From Skeletonema tropicum (taxonomy: Eukaryota; Bacillariophyta; Thalassiosirophyceae; Thalassiosirales; Thalassiosiraceae): a stretch of 64,000 nt of DNA. Shown here in pieces: positions 22,359 to 32,216 of this stretch; positions within the stretch are counted from its first letter, which is position 1; the number at the start of each line of letters is the position of its first letter. Made by a program: the position numbers and the translations under genes. Under the pieces are notes generated by a model that saw nothing but the letters and a program-made list of their open reading frames with translations, did no database searches and had not been told where the DNA came from. Location of the stretch: contig CM074129.1 in assembly GCA_037178625.1 (NCBI GenBank), positions 4,401,963-4,465,962 on the forward strand. The letters are read 5' to 3'.

Positions 22359-23841
22359 TAGAGGTTGGTCTCGTCTCGGTCTCGGCACTGTCCCGAGATT
22401 CGAGCCGAGACAGGGTCCGTCGAGACGAGATCCCGGGATATCTCGAGATTTTCAATGAAGAAGGTTAGCAATGATTAAAAGGGGCAAAACCAACAAATAA
22501 TTATCTACTATGGACTCTTTAGACAACTTAGTACTCATTGTTCTGGCCAGCATCAATTGGATCCCCACTCTCATCCTTGTCTTCAAAAGAAGGAGGGAGT
22601 AGAAACTCATTCAAAGGGACATCTGGATCTGGCATGAGTTCATCCCAATTTTTGCGGATGAGGCTTATATTTTCTTCAACAAACATGATGCATCGATGCG
22701 GCAAGTAAGAATGGGATCAATGCAAGATCGCTTTGCTGCAATTACTCTGGCTGCCCTGCTCCAGATTCTTTCCAAGGGAGCGGGAGTTGCTGGAATATCT
22801 CACAGGTACTCTCGTGCAAGTGTTGCAAGTTCAGGGAATTGGTGAGCGATTTGTTTCCAACGCTTCAATGGATCATTAAACTTTCTTTCTCCATCTTGCA
22901 TCGGCATTTGCTCCAGGAGTTCGTAAGCTGCAGCTGGGCTTCACATCGGATCCGAATATTAACGTCAGTCAATTCGTCATCATTTGCTGCTGCATCGTCG
23001 TCGAAGTCAAATGCACCCAAGAAAGCGAAGCTCGTGTCTTCTGCTTTAGAAGATACTTGCAGTACTGCAATACTTCCACCTTCACCACCATTATCATTTG
23101 TATTTGTATTAGCCTCCTTCTCGACATCAACTATAAGATCTTTGATGAGTTGCATCAACTTATTAGACAAGGTCGAGTCAATTCATATTCAATAATGGCA
23201 ATGATGTTCAATTACTACTTACCTTCAAAAGCCAGAACTGCATTACAATGAAAAACATGGTCTGTGCAATATGCATGCGCCCAATCCTCATGTGCTCCAT
23301 TCATACGGATTGCAAACTTTCTCAACTGCTTGTGTCTTGGTTACTACACATCGGACTATCACCCTTCCAATGTTTGCAAATGCATTTGTCATCCCAATCT
23401 TCTTCGTCGCTCGAAGATTCCGATGGTTTTCGCTCTTTGCATTTGACATCATCGTCTTCGTCACCCGACGATTCCAACGATTCGTTCCTGCTGGCAGTAG
23501 AAGCTGCATCGGCATCGGTGATAGCATCGACCATGATTTCAGAATAGATGATAGATGAAGATAATGAGTTGATCAAAAAAATAATCAAACTCCAATGAAC
23601 AAGTCCTGTGAACGCACCCAACGGTGTCAAAGGGAGTCTTGTTATGATGTGAGATTGGAATCGTGCTGATGAAATCAGAAGTAGCCGCAGAAGCGAATTG
23701 TTCTTCGTCATGGTTGGCTGTGAGAAAGTGATACAAAAAATCCCGAAATGCTCCGAGACAGAGGGTGCCGAGACGAGACACCTGTCTCGACCCAAAAAAT
23801 CCCGTCTCGTCTCGGCCGAGTCGAGACGAGACCAACCTCTA
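22359..23841 (-). mobile_element. Decayed hAT-superfamily transposon with intact TIRs and 8-bp TSD
   Basis: A 1483-bp element with perfect 20-bp terminal inverted repeats TAGAGGTTGGTCTCGTCTCG (22359-22378 and the complement at 23822-23841). Further imperfect GTCTCG/CGAGAC-rich subterminal repeats lie just inside. It is flanked on both sides by GAGATATC (22351-22358, 23842-23849), an 8-bp target-site duplication as is typical of hAT elements. The TIR start TAGAG fits the hAT YARNG consensus. The minus strand carries a broken transposase (see 22500-22870). The element is too short and too damaged to be autonomous. Confidence 0.88.
22500..22870 (-). pseudogene. hAT transposase C-terminal dimerisation domain, broken
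   Basis: Minus-strand translation from about 22870 down gives DPLKRWKQIAHQFPELATLA, REYL, an in-frame TGA, then PATPAPLERIWSRAARVIAA and RSCIDPIL, followed by a frameshift and VEENISLIRKNWDELMPDP. This is the classic hAT C-terminal pattern (W-x-fP-La-lAr-yL, iPATSAPsER, vi-R--L-p). At least one stop and one frameshift are present. Upstream minus frames at 22865-23170 and 23322-23540, with a CICKHWKGDSPMC segment, are probably the rest of the same degraded ORF. Confidence 0.8.
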
Positions 23842-23847
23842 GAGATA

Positions 23848-24189
23848 TCCCAACCATTTTGAAAACTGTACCTCAGTACAGTTTTCTGTTGGGCCCAGTA
23901 CCCGTAGGCATTGAAAACTGTACCGAAGTACAGTTTTCAAACTCAACTTTGTTAGCGGGCAAAGCTAGGCAGCTCCTAACGGCATTTTTTCAAAAAACCT
24001 TTAGCCCTTGTACGCAATAATAAGACCTATAGGCCACATGACGTGTAATGCTTTATTCACACAAATATCACGAGGCCTATTGCCTTTTTTGAAAACTGTA
24101 CCGAGGTACAGTTTTGCCCATCACGTAGAAACATACCAGAGGTCTACGCAAAACTGTACTGAGGTACAGTTTTCAAAAAATGGTTGGGA
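23848..24189. mobile_element. 342-bp palindrome-rich MITE
   Basis: The ends are inverted repeats starting TCCCAACCATTTT and continuing through GAAAACTGTACCTCAGTAC, about 38 bp with a 2-nt length difference. TA flanks both ends (23846-23847 and 24190-24191), which would suit a Tc1/mariner-type target duplication. Inside are four near-perfect palindromes, each with AAAACTGTAC arms around a 4-nt centre, at 23861-23886, 23913-23938, 24091-24115 and 24150-24174. The hAT target duplication GAGATATC at 23842-23849 overlaps the first two bases of this element, so the hAT insertion came second. Confidence 0.75.
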
Positions 24190-24204
24190 TATGGAGAAGA
24201 TAGA

Positions 24205-24294
24205 GCTTGATCTTTGTCATAAATGGGAGTCCTCTTTGCTGAGTCCTCCAGACTCAGACAGGTGTCTGAAGATCCTATGTAGGGTGACAGGATG
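24205..24294 (+). repeat. Second copy of the 110-bp MITE family
   Basis: Matches the reverse complement of 8861-8970, including ATGGGAGTCCTCTT, CAGACAGGTGTCTGAAGATC and the terminal GGGTGACAGGA. It is slightly shorter and lies directly beside the palindrome MITE, making a three-element stack with the hAT. Confidence 0.65.
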
Positions 24295-24777
24295 AGAAAA
24301 TCGCACCAAAAAATTTGGTGGGACGGATGTTCCCACATTCCTGTGTGGACATCGCATCTCTAATCTACGAAGGTTTTAGTGAGGAGGGGTATTGTGGACG
24401 TGGTTTTCTGACTTAAACGCCTTATGAGAAAAAACGGAACGACAGTTTGAACCAAAAATAGATAGCTTTGTATAGTAATAGGTCGGAGTCTGAATCGCGT
24501 GTATCGCCGTTGGCTGATCGTAGATAGAAGATTCTCTTCTACCAGAACCGCGAACCGCGAACCGCGACGAATGCCAGCTGCGTCCTCAACCGATGACCCA
24601 CCACAAAGATCACGCATCACGCAACTACCACGCAACGCAAGCTCAGCAAACAATCTCAATCTTCTCTGCGTGCTGTAGATTAGAGTGAGCACACAACATG
24701 TGGTGATCTGACCTGCTTTGCTATGCTACGCAGCTGCCTTCATATGTACCATAAAGAAGGAAGCCACTGTTTCGATA
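24295..24777. other. Upstream region of STAND ATPase copy A
   Basis: No gene. A GAACCGCGAACCGCGAACCG run near 24545-24568 is a short tandem repeat. The sequence does not resemble the upstream regions of copies B and C. Confidence 0.4.
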
Positions 24778-27700
24778 ATGAGTTTGTCGGAAAGTAAAAA
24801 TATCAGTATCGAGCGCATCCCAAGTCAACGATCGTCGTCTCTTACACAATATGTAGATAGCAAATCTTCCTCGACGCAGGAGCTGGCGGCCATTGTCGTC
24901 ACAGCTGCCGAAAACAGCCGAAAGATCAACACACGAGCAGTCGAAATTTCCCAGCTCCGCCTATCGAACATGAAATTACATGGACGAGATGATGACATCA
25001 AATTATTACGGAGCAAATTACGAGAGTTGGCCAAGAAGAAGAACGACGACAAAGAAGAACATGCTGCTGCTCAAAATAATGGACCACATGCTGATGAATC
25101 AATCCCTAATAACAAAAAATCTACCAACAACAACCTAATATTGGTCTCCGGGATATCCGGCACAGGCAAATCCGCCCTCATCCGCAAAGGCTTAGGCGAT
25201 AACGCCGCCAAAACTGGATATGCTTTTGCATCTGGCAAATTCGATGCGATATCACTCAGACCACTCTCAGCATTCCTCGATGCCATGGCAAGTCTTACCA
25301 AGCATATTATGGTGAAAAGAAATGAGAAGGGAGGATTATCTACCGCTACATTGATCCGAGAGAAGATTCGGGATGAGTTTGATAAAGAGGATGTAGAACA
25401 ACTCCGGCGTGTGTTGCCCGAATGTGGAGAGTTGCTGGAATGGGGAGAGGTAGCACCATCACGGAGACAATCATTAAAGGCAGGTTCAGGGACGCTTTTA
25501 AGGCCCTCCGTTTCCAGAATGAATAGTTTGTTTCTCCAAGCGGGTAAAGAATCAATCTCACAAATGCACTATGCGATCAGACGATTATTGAAAATTATTT
25601 GCTCAAACTTGAAAGGGGTCGTCCTATTCATTGACGATTTACAGTGGAGCGATACAGCAACGTTAGATTTATTGAAGAGCATCGCATTGGATGGAGATAT
25701 TCCAAGTCTTTTGATTGTTGGTGCTTACAGGGAAGACGAAGTACCGGAGTGAGTAGTGATGATTGCTCGTATTTGTGTCTGTTGCCCGTTCTATCATCAT
25801 CTTATCCATGATAACACGGTTCACTCTTTATCATTACAGTCATCACCCCCTTATACTTCACATTCGAGATCTCGAGCAAATGAATGTGTCAATTACGAAG
25901 ATAAAGATTGACAATCTTGGCGTAGAAAATGTCGTACCTCTTGTTGCGGAGGCGTTGAGAATGGATGATTGTGACATCAAAGTCAAATCATTGGCAGAAA
26001 TAATCCAAAAAAAGACGGAAGGAAATCCCTTCTTTGTTTTGATGTTTCTCAGATCTCTTTACGATGAAAAGATCTTGCAGTACAACTTCGGTGCGATGAA
26101 ATGGACTTGGGACGATGAGGCAGTCAAGTCAAAGATTGTAACAGAGAATGTGGCATCTGTCCTTGTCAGCAAGATGAGTCGTTTGCAGGAAGCGACGCAG
26201 AAGGTCCTCATAGTAGCCTCCTGTCTTGGTGCTACTTTCCGTTTATCGGCTGTGCTGGAGGTAATGAAAAATATTTCGCAGATAAAGGTGAGAAGATCGA
26301 TGAGGTACTCAATGAGAGCTGTTTCATGCTCCCTTGTCACTTCAGACATGAGTGTTTCCAGCACAGTTCAAGATGATAGTAATTCTTCATTTGTTAGTTC
26401 GATTGAAGAATTAGAGGTAGAGGGTCTGTGTGAGGTGGATGGCGAAGAGTGCCATTTTGTGCACGATCAGATCCGATCAGCGGCGTTTGAACTCATCGCT
26501 CGAGATCAGAGGAACTCATTCCGAAGAAAAGTTGGGAGTATTTTATTGGAGAGTGTTTCTCCGGAAGATCTTGAGGCTAGCCTCTTTGAGGTGGTAGGCC
26601 TACTGAACTGTGCAGCATCTAACATCAGTGACAAAGAACGTGATGAGTTGGCTAGAATGAATCTCAACGCTGGAATCAAAGCATCAGAAAATGCTGCATT
26701 TGACGCAGCCAAGGTTTACTTCCAGGCAGGTCGTAAGGCACTTGGGTCAAGGGGATGGGAAGGAGATCATAGCACCATGCTTGATTTATGCAGTCATGGA
26801 GCGAACGCCTATTATGTTACAGGCGATTTCGACTCAATGAATGAGCTTATTGAAGAGGTCTTGAGCAAAGATATTGATGCGAAGAAGAAGTTTAGAGTAT
26901 CTGATATCAAAGCGAAGTCATTGTGCACCGCAGGAAAGCACAATGAGGGCATCGATGTAGCTCTTGATTTCAGGCGTCAGCTTGGTTTACCAATTGTAAA
27001 GAGGAAGCCAGCTTCTAAATTCACCATCACCAGAGAATACATGCGAGTAAAGATGCTGTTGAAGAATAAGACAGCTGAAGATATTGCTAGCTTGCCCGCG
27101 CTCGACGATGAAAGGTACGAAATGGGGCTGATGATGAACGAGCATATCGCTGCTTCCGTGTATAATTTTGAACCAACAATGCTTCCACTCATCATCTTTC
27201 AAGGGGTCACAACTGCTCTGAAGCATGGCATAGGTTCTACGTCATCGTCCTATTTTGCTGGGCTTGGTATGCTACTCTGTGGACCGTTTGGCAAACCGCA
27301 TGAGGGTCTTGAGATGGCCAAGGCAGCAGAACTTATCATCGAAATGCGCGGTAAGCTTTTCCAAAGTGGCGCTGTTTACACGTTATTTCGTACACAGGGC
27401 TTATGCTATCACTGGACATCACCTCTCCAGGACACAATTTCTCCGTTGCTGAAGGGGTACCAGGTAGGATTAGAGACTGGAGCTAATGAAGAAGCTATCT
27501 GGTGTCTTATTATTCGCAGTTATCACCTATATTTCATAGGTCGACCATTAGATAGCATTCAGAAAGAACTCGAAGCGACTGTTTCAGTATTGACACAACT
27601 AAAACACGCCGACTCAAAGTTGAAAATCACCATTGTTTTAACAACAGTGAAGAAGCTCCGTGGCATCGACGCTGAAGCTGGTGATAAGATTTTGGACTCT

Positions 27701-28270
27701 GTATTGGCAACTGCAGCATCAAATAGGAACGTCACTCTATCTGCATATGTTAATCTGTTCAAGCTTGAGGTATTTGTCATCTTTCAGCAGTGGGAAGAGG
27801 CACTGGATTTGGTTCGAAAGGCGGGTGATGTTCGGCTTTTCATAAATTACACTTTTCCTTCAGTGCGCTACACTTTCTTGGAGGCACTCACCTATCTGAA
27901 AGCAGCGCAATCTTCGTCTGGTTGGAAGATGAGACAAATGAAGAAATGTGCTCATAAAACAATCCAAATAATTCAAGGTTGGGCGAAGAAAGGCAATGTG
28001 AATGTTGTTCATTATCTATACATCCTGGAGGCGGAGCGTGCTCTGCTGAAAGGGATGAACAAGAAAGCCAAAGAGAAGTTCAAGGCTGCAATCACTACGT
28101 CAAGTAAGAATGGTTTCCTTCAAGATAGAGCTTTAGCACACGAGTTGGCGAGTGCATACTTCAAAGCCCAGGGAGATGAGAATTGGGGTAATTATCATAT
28201 TGACAAGTCTAGGACATCTTACCAAGAGTGGGGATGCTGTGAAAAGGTGAAACGGCTTGACTCAATGTGA
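24778..28270 (+). CDS. STAND-type ATPase with helical-repeat C-terminus, copy A (intact, 1133 aa)
   Basis: Exons 24778-25748 and 25840-28270; 91-bp intron, phase 2, GTGAGT donor and ATTACAG acceptor. The start is ATG 24778 (MSLSESKN). A short Ser-rich lead is followed by the NTPase module typical of AAA_16/COG3899 predicted ATPases: HGRDDDIKLL (68-77), Walker A GISGTGKS (125-132), Walker B LFIDDLQWSD with D286/D287, and GAYREDEVP at the end of exon 1. Next come GNPFFVLMFLRSL (385 on) and a winged-helix-like segment (LVSKMSRLQEATQKVLIVAS). Residues from about 570 to the end are helical repeats of TPR character. In bacteria such ATPases are signalling switches (PknK/MalT-like); here no kinase or output domain is attached. 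It is the only undamaged member of the four in this window. The shared intron position shows B and C are true paralogs. Confidence 0.85.
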
Positions 28271-28536
28271 TTAATATGTGGTGATGATGAAAGGAGTAAA
28301 TTTTGAGGAGAACGATGGGAGTAAGGAAGGAAGGAAATAGAAAGGTTAGTTTTTCGTCGAAACAACAACTGTTTTTGCGACAGGCGATCAGGAAATTCTG
28401 AAAGTGGATGATTTGTCAGTAAAGAAGACTTCAAAACAGCTCTCGTGCACACCAGGCCATGTAGATGCTACGAAAAATCTAGAAGAGGGATGCAGCTAAA
28501 AAAGTAGCGTGACAAGAATTAAGATCTTCTTAGTGC

Positions 28537-30726
28537 CTAAAACATGTTGCTGAATTGCAGAAAGCTCAAAACCAACACGGCATGACTTCTCATCAACCTC
28601 TCAGTCAGATACACATCATCAGTCACAACCAAATACTTTAAATCCTGTCGTCTGCGGAGCTCGCACTCAATCACCTTTCCAATGCCCTTTTCACGTTGCA
28701 ATTCCCGCGCTAGTTTCCAACTATGTCGTTGTAACTTGTTGGTTAGACCGGATAAGCAGACTGCCCCTTCGTCGGGGCGGCGGAGATGTAATTTATCGAA
28801 TAGTCGACGATGTGTTTTTGAGCCTCCCCCCTTTCTTCGGATGACAATGTAGTGTGATAGACTGTCTTCTACATGAACACTGGTTTGAGTCGATGTATCG
28901 ACAGAAAGGATGTCCACGGCTTTGCTGAGAGGAATGATTTGTTGATAGCTTCTTGCTTTGGCTGCCCCTACCGCCTCTTCTGAGCAACATAATCGATCGA
29001 AGAGAACATCATCCACTGTATCCCCATCCTTGGTAATCTCCACGACAATGGAGTCAGACTTATCCGAGGTAAATACTCTTCGCTGATGTTTTTGTCTCCA
29101 ATTACTACCCTTCAGTATATCACGATACTTTGCCCCGTCCCATAGTATCGATACCTTTTTCAATTTCAGTGCAGCATTGGGACTCAATGCCGAGAGGAAG
29201 ACAGGCATCCAGTCGGTGGTGTGTACACTGGCATTCTCTCGCTTCCTCGATGTGATTGAAAATGACCTTGGTTCGTCTGTTGTTGTGCTATCATCATTGA
29301 AGTCATCACTTCTGTTTTGCGGTGGATTTGCAAACAACTCTTTAAAGTCCACCCCCCGCATAGCCACGGGGAGATTACATCCATCCAAATACATACTCAG
29401 CGGAGACCAATTTGATGATACTGCTGATCCATCACTCACACTACGAAGCGGATAATCCAAAGAATGTTCCCATTCAATGCATCTATGCCAATACAATCGC
29501 AACGCCGCCGCGGCATCCTCAACAGACGAGTGTCCCACCTTTGAATCATTATGTATCATCGACGACACTTCACCACCACCACCATAATCTTCATCCTCCA
29601 ACAGTGGCACATGCTCCAACAATGACGACGACTGCAGCTGTTGTATATCAATCCCCAACTCCTCACTACTCAACTCACACAACTTTCTCGAATACAACTT
29701 GGTCCTCACCCGTCTCATGTATGGAACAAAGAATGCTGTATCTCGGATGAGTGAAATGGGATGAGTAATTTCCAGTACATCAAAATCATTTTCTAATGCG
29801 TGCCCGACTACCATGACAGTTTTGTTGGATATGGATGCGAATAGTTGTGTGATTTCATTTTGACACTTTTGGAATGTTACTATTGGTATGGATGATGACT
29901 TGTTGTTGTTGTTGCTGCTGCTGTTGTTGTTGGAGTAGGTGCTCTTGGTGATTCCGGACCATTCGGTTCGATAGTCGGTGATTTTTTCTTTGGGGATGAC
30001 GTATTTATCGTAGAGAACTACGAGATTTTGATTGAGGCTGGTAAGTTTCTGCTTCTGCTTCTGTTTCTGCTTTGAATCTGTATCTGGTTGAGAGCAGTCA
30101 GGAATGTGGTCTAACGTAACGACGCTGCAACGGGCTAACAAGCTCTTCATGCCATGTCTACCGCCCCCGACCATTTCACAGTCTAATCCTACCACTGCAA
30201 TGTTGTCATAGTATCCTTCTAGAGAGGTTCTTTTCTTGTTTCTACTTCGTTCACTGCTGATATTTTCATTTCGATGCGTTTGTGTCGTGTCATCATCAAG
30301 TAGTTGCAAATGAAAATAGCCAAAGGAAATGATGGACAGCACACGTGCCATCAAGTACATAACTGAAGACATCAGCCATTCATACCACGGCCACGGCGCT
30401 GTCTTCCTATCAGATGAATAAATACCGCCACCGGCAATCAACTGATCTCTGTTCAATCTCGGCTGCCGCCTCTTCTTATTCTTCTTCTTGTCCCGACGAA
30501 CCCCACGGCCAGCGATGGACATGAGATTGGACTTTCGAACACGAAAGGAGGCCTTTGCCAATTGTTCTTTCTTCTTTGCATCATCTGAATCTTTGGCGGC
30601 TGCTGCTCCATTATTTCTGATCTTTGCTAGCATGGTAGTACAGACGACGACGACGACGAGGCCCGCCGCCACCAGGAATCTATCTGTCGTCGTTGAGGTA
30701 TGGACGTTGGTGCTGCTGCTGTTCAT
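28537..30726 (-). CDS. REX4/ISG20-like DEDDh 3'-5' exonuclease with membrane-anchor-like N-terminus (729 aa)
   Basis: Single exon, start ATG 30726. Hydrophobic segments at about 17-34 and 113-140 flank a strongly basic KKKNKKRRQPR stretch. The exonuclease domain spans about 175-420: VVGLDCEMVGGG with D182 and E184, DKYVIPKEKITDYRTEWSGI, GHALENDFDVL with D314, and GHSSVEDA with H399 and D404. These are the DEDDh catalytic set of RNA exonuclease 4/SDN/ISG20 proteins acting on RNA ends. About 300 further C-terminal residues (to LSFLQFSNMF) have no recognised domain. Asn/Ser/Lys-Gln low-complexity inserts (for example KQKQKQKQK) interrupt loops, as often in diatoms. It is convergent with STAND copy A, with 266 bp between stops. 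The substrate is unknown; the hydrophobic N-terminus is unusual for this usually nuclear family. Confidence 0.85.
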   Translation of the reverse strand: MNSSSTNVHTSTTTDRFLVAAGLVVVVVCTTMLAKIRNNGAAAAKDSDDAKKKEQLAKASFRVRKSNLMSIAGRGVRRDKKKNKKRRQPRLNRDQLIAGGGIYSSDRKTAPWPWYEWLMSSVMYLMARVLSIISFGYFHLQLLDDDTTQTHRNENISSERSRNKKRTSLEGYYDNIAVVGLDCEMVGGGRHGMKSLLARCSVVTLDHIPDCSQPDTDSKQKQKQKQKLTSLNQNLVVLYDKYVIPKEKITDYRTEWSGITKSTYSNNNSSSNNNNKSSSIPIVTFQKCQNEITQLFASISNKTVMVVGHALENDFDVLEITHPISLIRDTAFFVPYMRRVRTKLYSRKLCELSSEELGIDIQQLQSSSLLEHVPLLEDEDYGGGGEVSSMIHNDSKVGHSSVEDAAAALRLYWHRCIEWEHSLDYPLRSVSDGSAVSSNWSPLSMYLDGCNLPVAMRGVDFKELFANPPQNRSDDFNDDSTTTDEPRSFSITSRKRENASVHTTDWMPVFLSALSPNAALKLKKVSILWDGAKYRDILKGSNWRQKHQRRVFTSDKSDSIVVEITKDGDTVDDVLFDRLCCSEEAVGAAKARSYQQIIPLSKAVDILSVDTSTQTSVHVEDSLSHYIVIRRKGGGSKTHRRLFDKLHLRRPDEGAVCLSGLTNKLQRHSWKLARELQREKGIGKVIECELRRRQDLKYLVVTDDVYLTERLMRSHAVLVLSFLQFSNMF

Positions 30727-31181
30727 CGTATCGTTTGCTACGCGCGGTTATGTTGGTTGTTATGTTGATGGCTGCTGCGCTGCATGCGGGAATCTGTCAA
30801 TCTCAGTGCCGTCAGTTTAAATAGTAAGGGGCACCGAGCGCTACTGACTGTCGCATCAAAAAGTCACCAACACCAGGCCAGCCAGCTCACGCAGCTCAAA
30901 AGTGAGAAGTGACAATGGCCGATATCTTATCTCCTACGCGGCCAATGACGGCGATAAGTGGCGTTTTGGAAAGAGCTCTTTCGATTAGGCGTACAATCAG
31001 CCTGATTGGGCGACTTTTCTTCATTCGTCTCGGTCAAAAACGGGTCCAGAAAGTGATCGTCTTGGCCAGATTCGGCTCCGGAGCCAGATAGGTATTCCAA
31101 GCAGAATTCAAATTTTGATCAAATTGAACGATATGAGCTGAATTGGGTGATGCGGCTGCTCATTGTTGACTAGCTCATTTG
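30727..31181. other. Intergenic, no gene recognised
   Basis: Promoter side of the exonuclease gene. A short plus frame at 30915-31091 is not convincing. Confidence 0.35.
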
Positions 31182-31556
31182 TATAGGATGGGACATGGTG
31201 TGGAGAAGGATGAGAAGAAGGAAGTATATCATTTAGAGGAGGCTGCCATATCCGGTCATCTTGTGGCTAGATACAATCTTGCATCTTTTGAGATACAAAA
31301 GGATAGAGTTGATAGAGCAGTGAGACATTGGATCATAACTGCCAACCTCGGACATGATGAATCAATACAAATGCTGAAGAAGTGTTACAAAATTGGACAC
31401 GTAAGCAAAGAAAACTTTGCTTCTGCTCTTCGTTCTCATCATGCTGCCGTAGAAGCAACAAAGAGCCCACAGAGGGAGGAAGCATCAAATCACGCTTGCA
31501 CAAAAGTAGCAGCAAATCGCACCATTTTATCAACATATGTTGTATCGTTAACTTGA
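31182..31556 (+). pseudogene. C-terminal fragment of a Sel1-repeat protein
   Basis: The frame opens without an ATG and reads MGHGVEKDEKKEVYHLEEAA, then SGHLVARYNLASFE, DRAVRHWIITANLGHDES and MLKKCYKIGHVSKENFASAL, ending at 31556. GxGVekDekK-x4-leeAA-x-GH-x-ARynLa is the Sel1-like repeat pattern. The family normally has several repeats plus an N-terminal RING or MYND region, none of which is present upstream. A second scrap of the same repeat, MLKSGYCIGHIV, lies at about 31650-31695. This is probably a truncated duplicate of a gene elsewhere. Confidence 0.65.
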
Positions 31557-32216
31557 CGAAATCCCCCTACCATGACGGAGAAGAAAGGGAGGCACTTTAC
31601 AAAGGCGAACCAAAGTTATTCTGCTTGTCACATCCAAAAATGCTGAGAGGTCCGTACAAATGCTGAAGAGCGGCTACTGCATTGGGCATATTGTATGTAA
31701 TCAGTAAAGCAGATTTGTTTTGCAACCTCTGGACAACTTACACTGCAAATTTAGTTGATCATACGCCTCATCTGGATGATAAGTAAAGCAGGAGGTTGTA
31801 CGATCATACGGCTCAGTATTCCACAATAAGTAATTGCAAGAAGTTGTTGAAAGTGGCAAGTGCTAAGTGCTCCCCTCCGTCCGTTTGAGTTGTAAAACGT
31901 TCATCACTATTTTCACTGAGATTTTGAACCCAAACTAATCTAAACCTACGACGTTCGTTCGACCGAGGGTTCCCGTGGACCGAGCGACCATGACCATGCA
32001 TTTCACAAGTACCACAAGCCACGGCAAAGAGGAGCATTCCGCGGCAGTGCAGATAGATATTAGATCCTCTTCTCTAGAGAGGAATTTAAGCCTCAATTAC
32101 ATTATTTGAACTGGAGGGACGGGAGTGCTGATAGACAAAGCAAAGCACATACACGTAATACAAAACTACTCATCACCATAATATCATTTCAGCCACACAG
32201 TCAACTGAAGGCCATC
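31557..32216. other. Intergenic with Sel1 scrap, otherwise no gene
   Basis: Apart from the MLKSGYCIGHIV scrap (31650-31695), no coding signal was seen. Confidence 0.35.

Noticed and set aside
24778..28270. Bacterial contamination or recent bacterial transfer for the COG3899-like ATPase
   Set aside because: The spliceosomal intron conserved in three copies and ordinary host-like composition show it is a resident eukaryotic gene.
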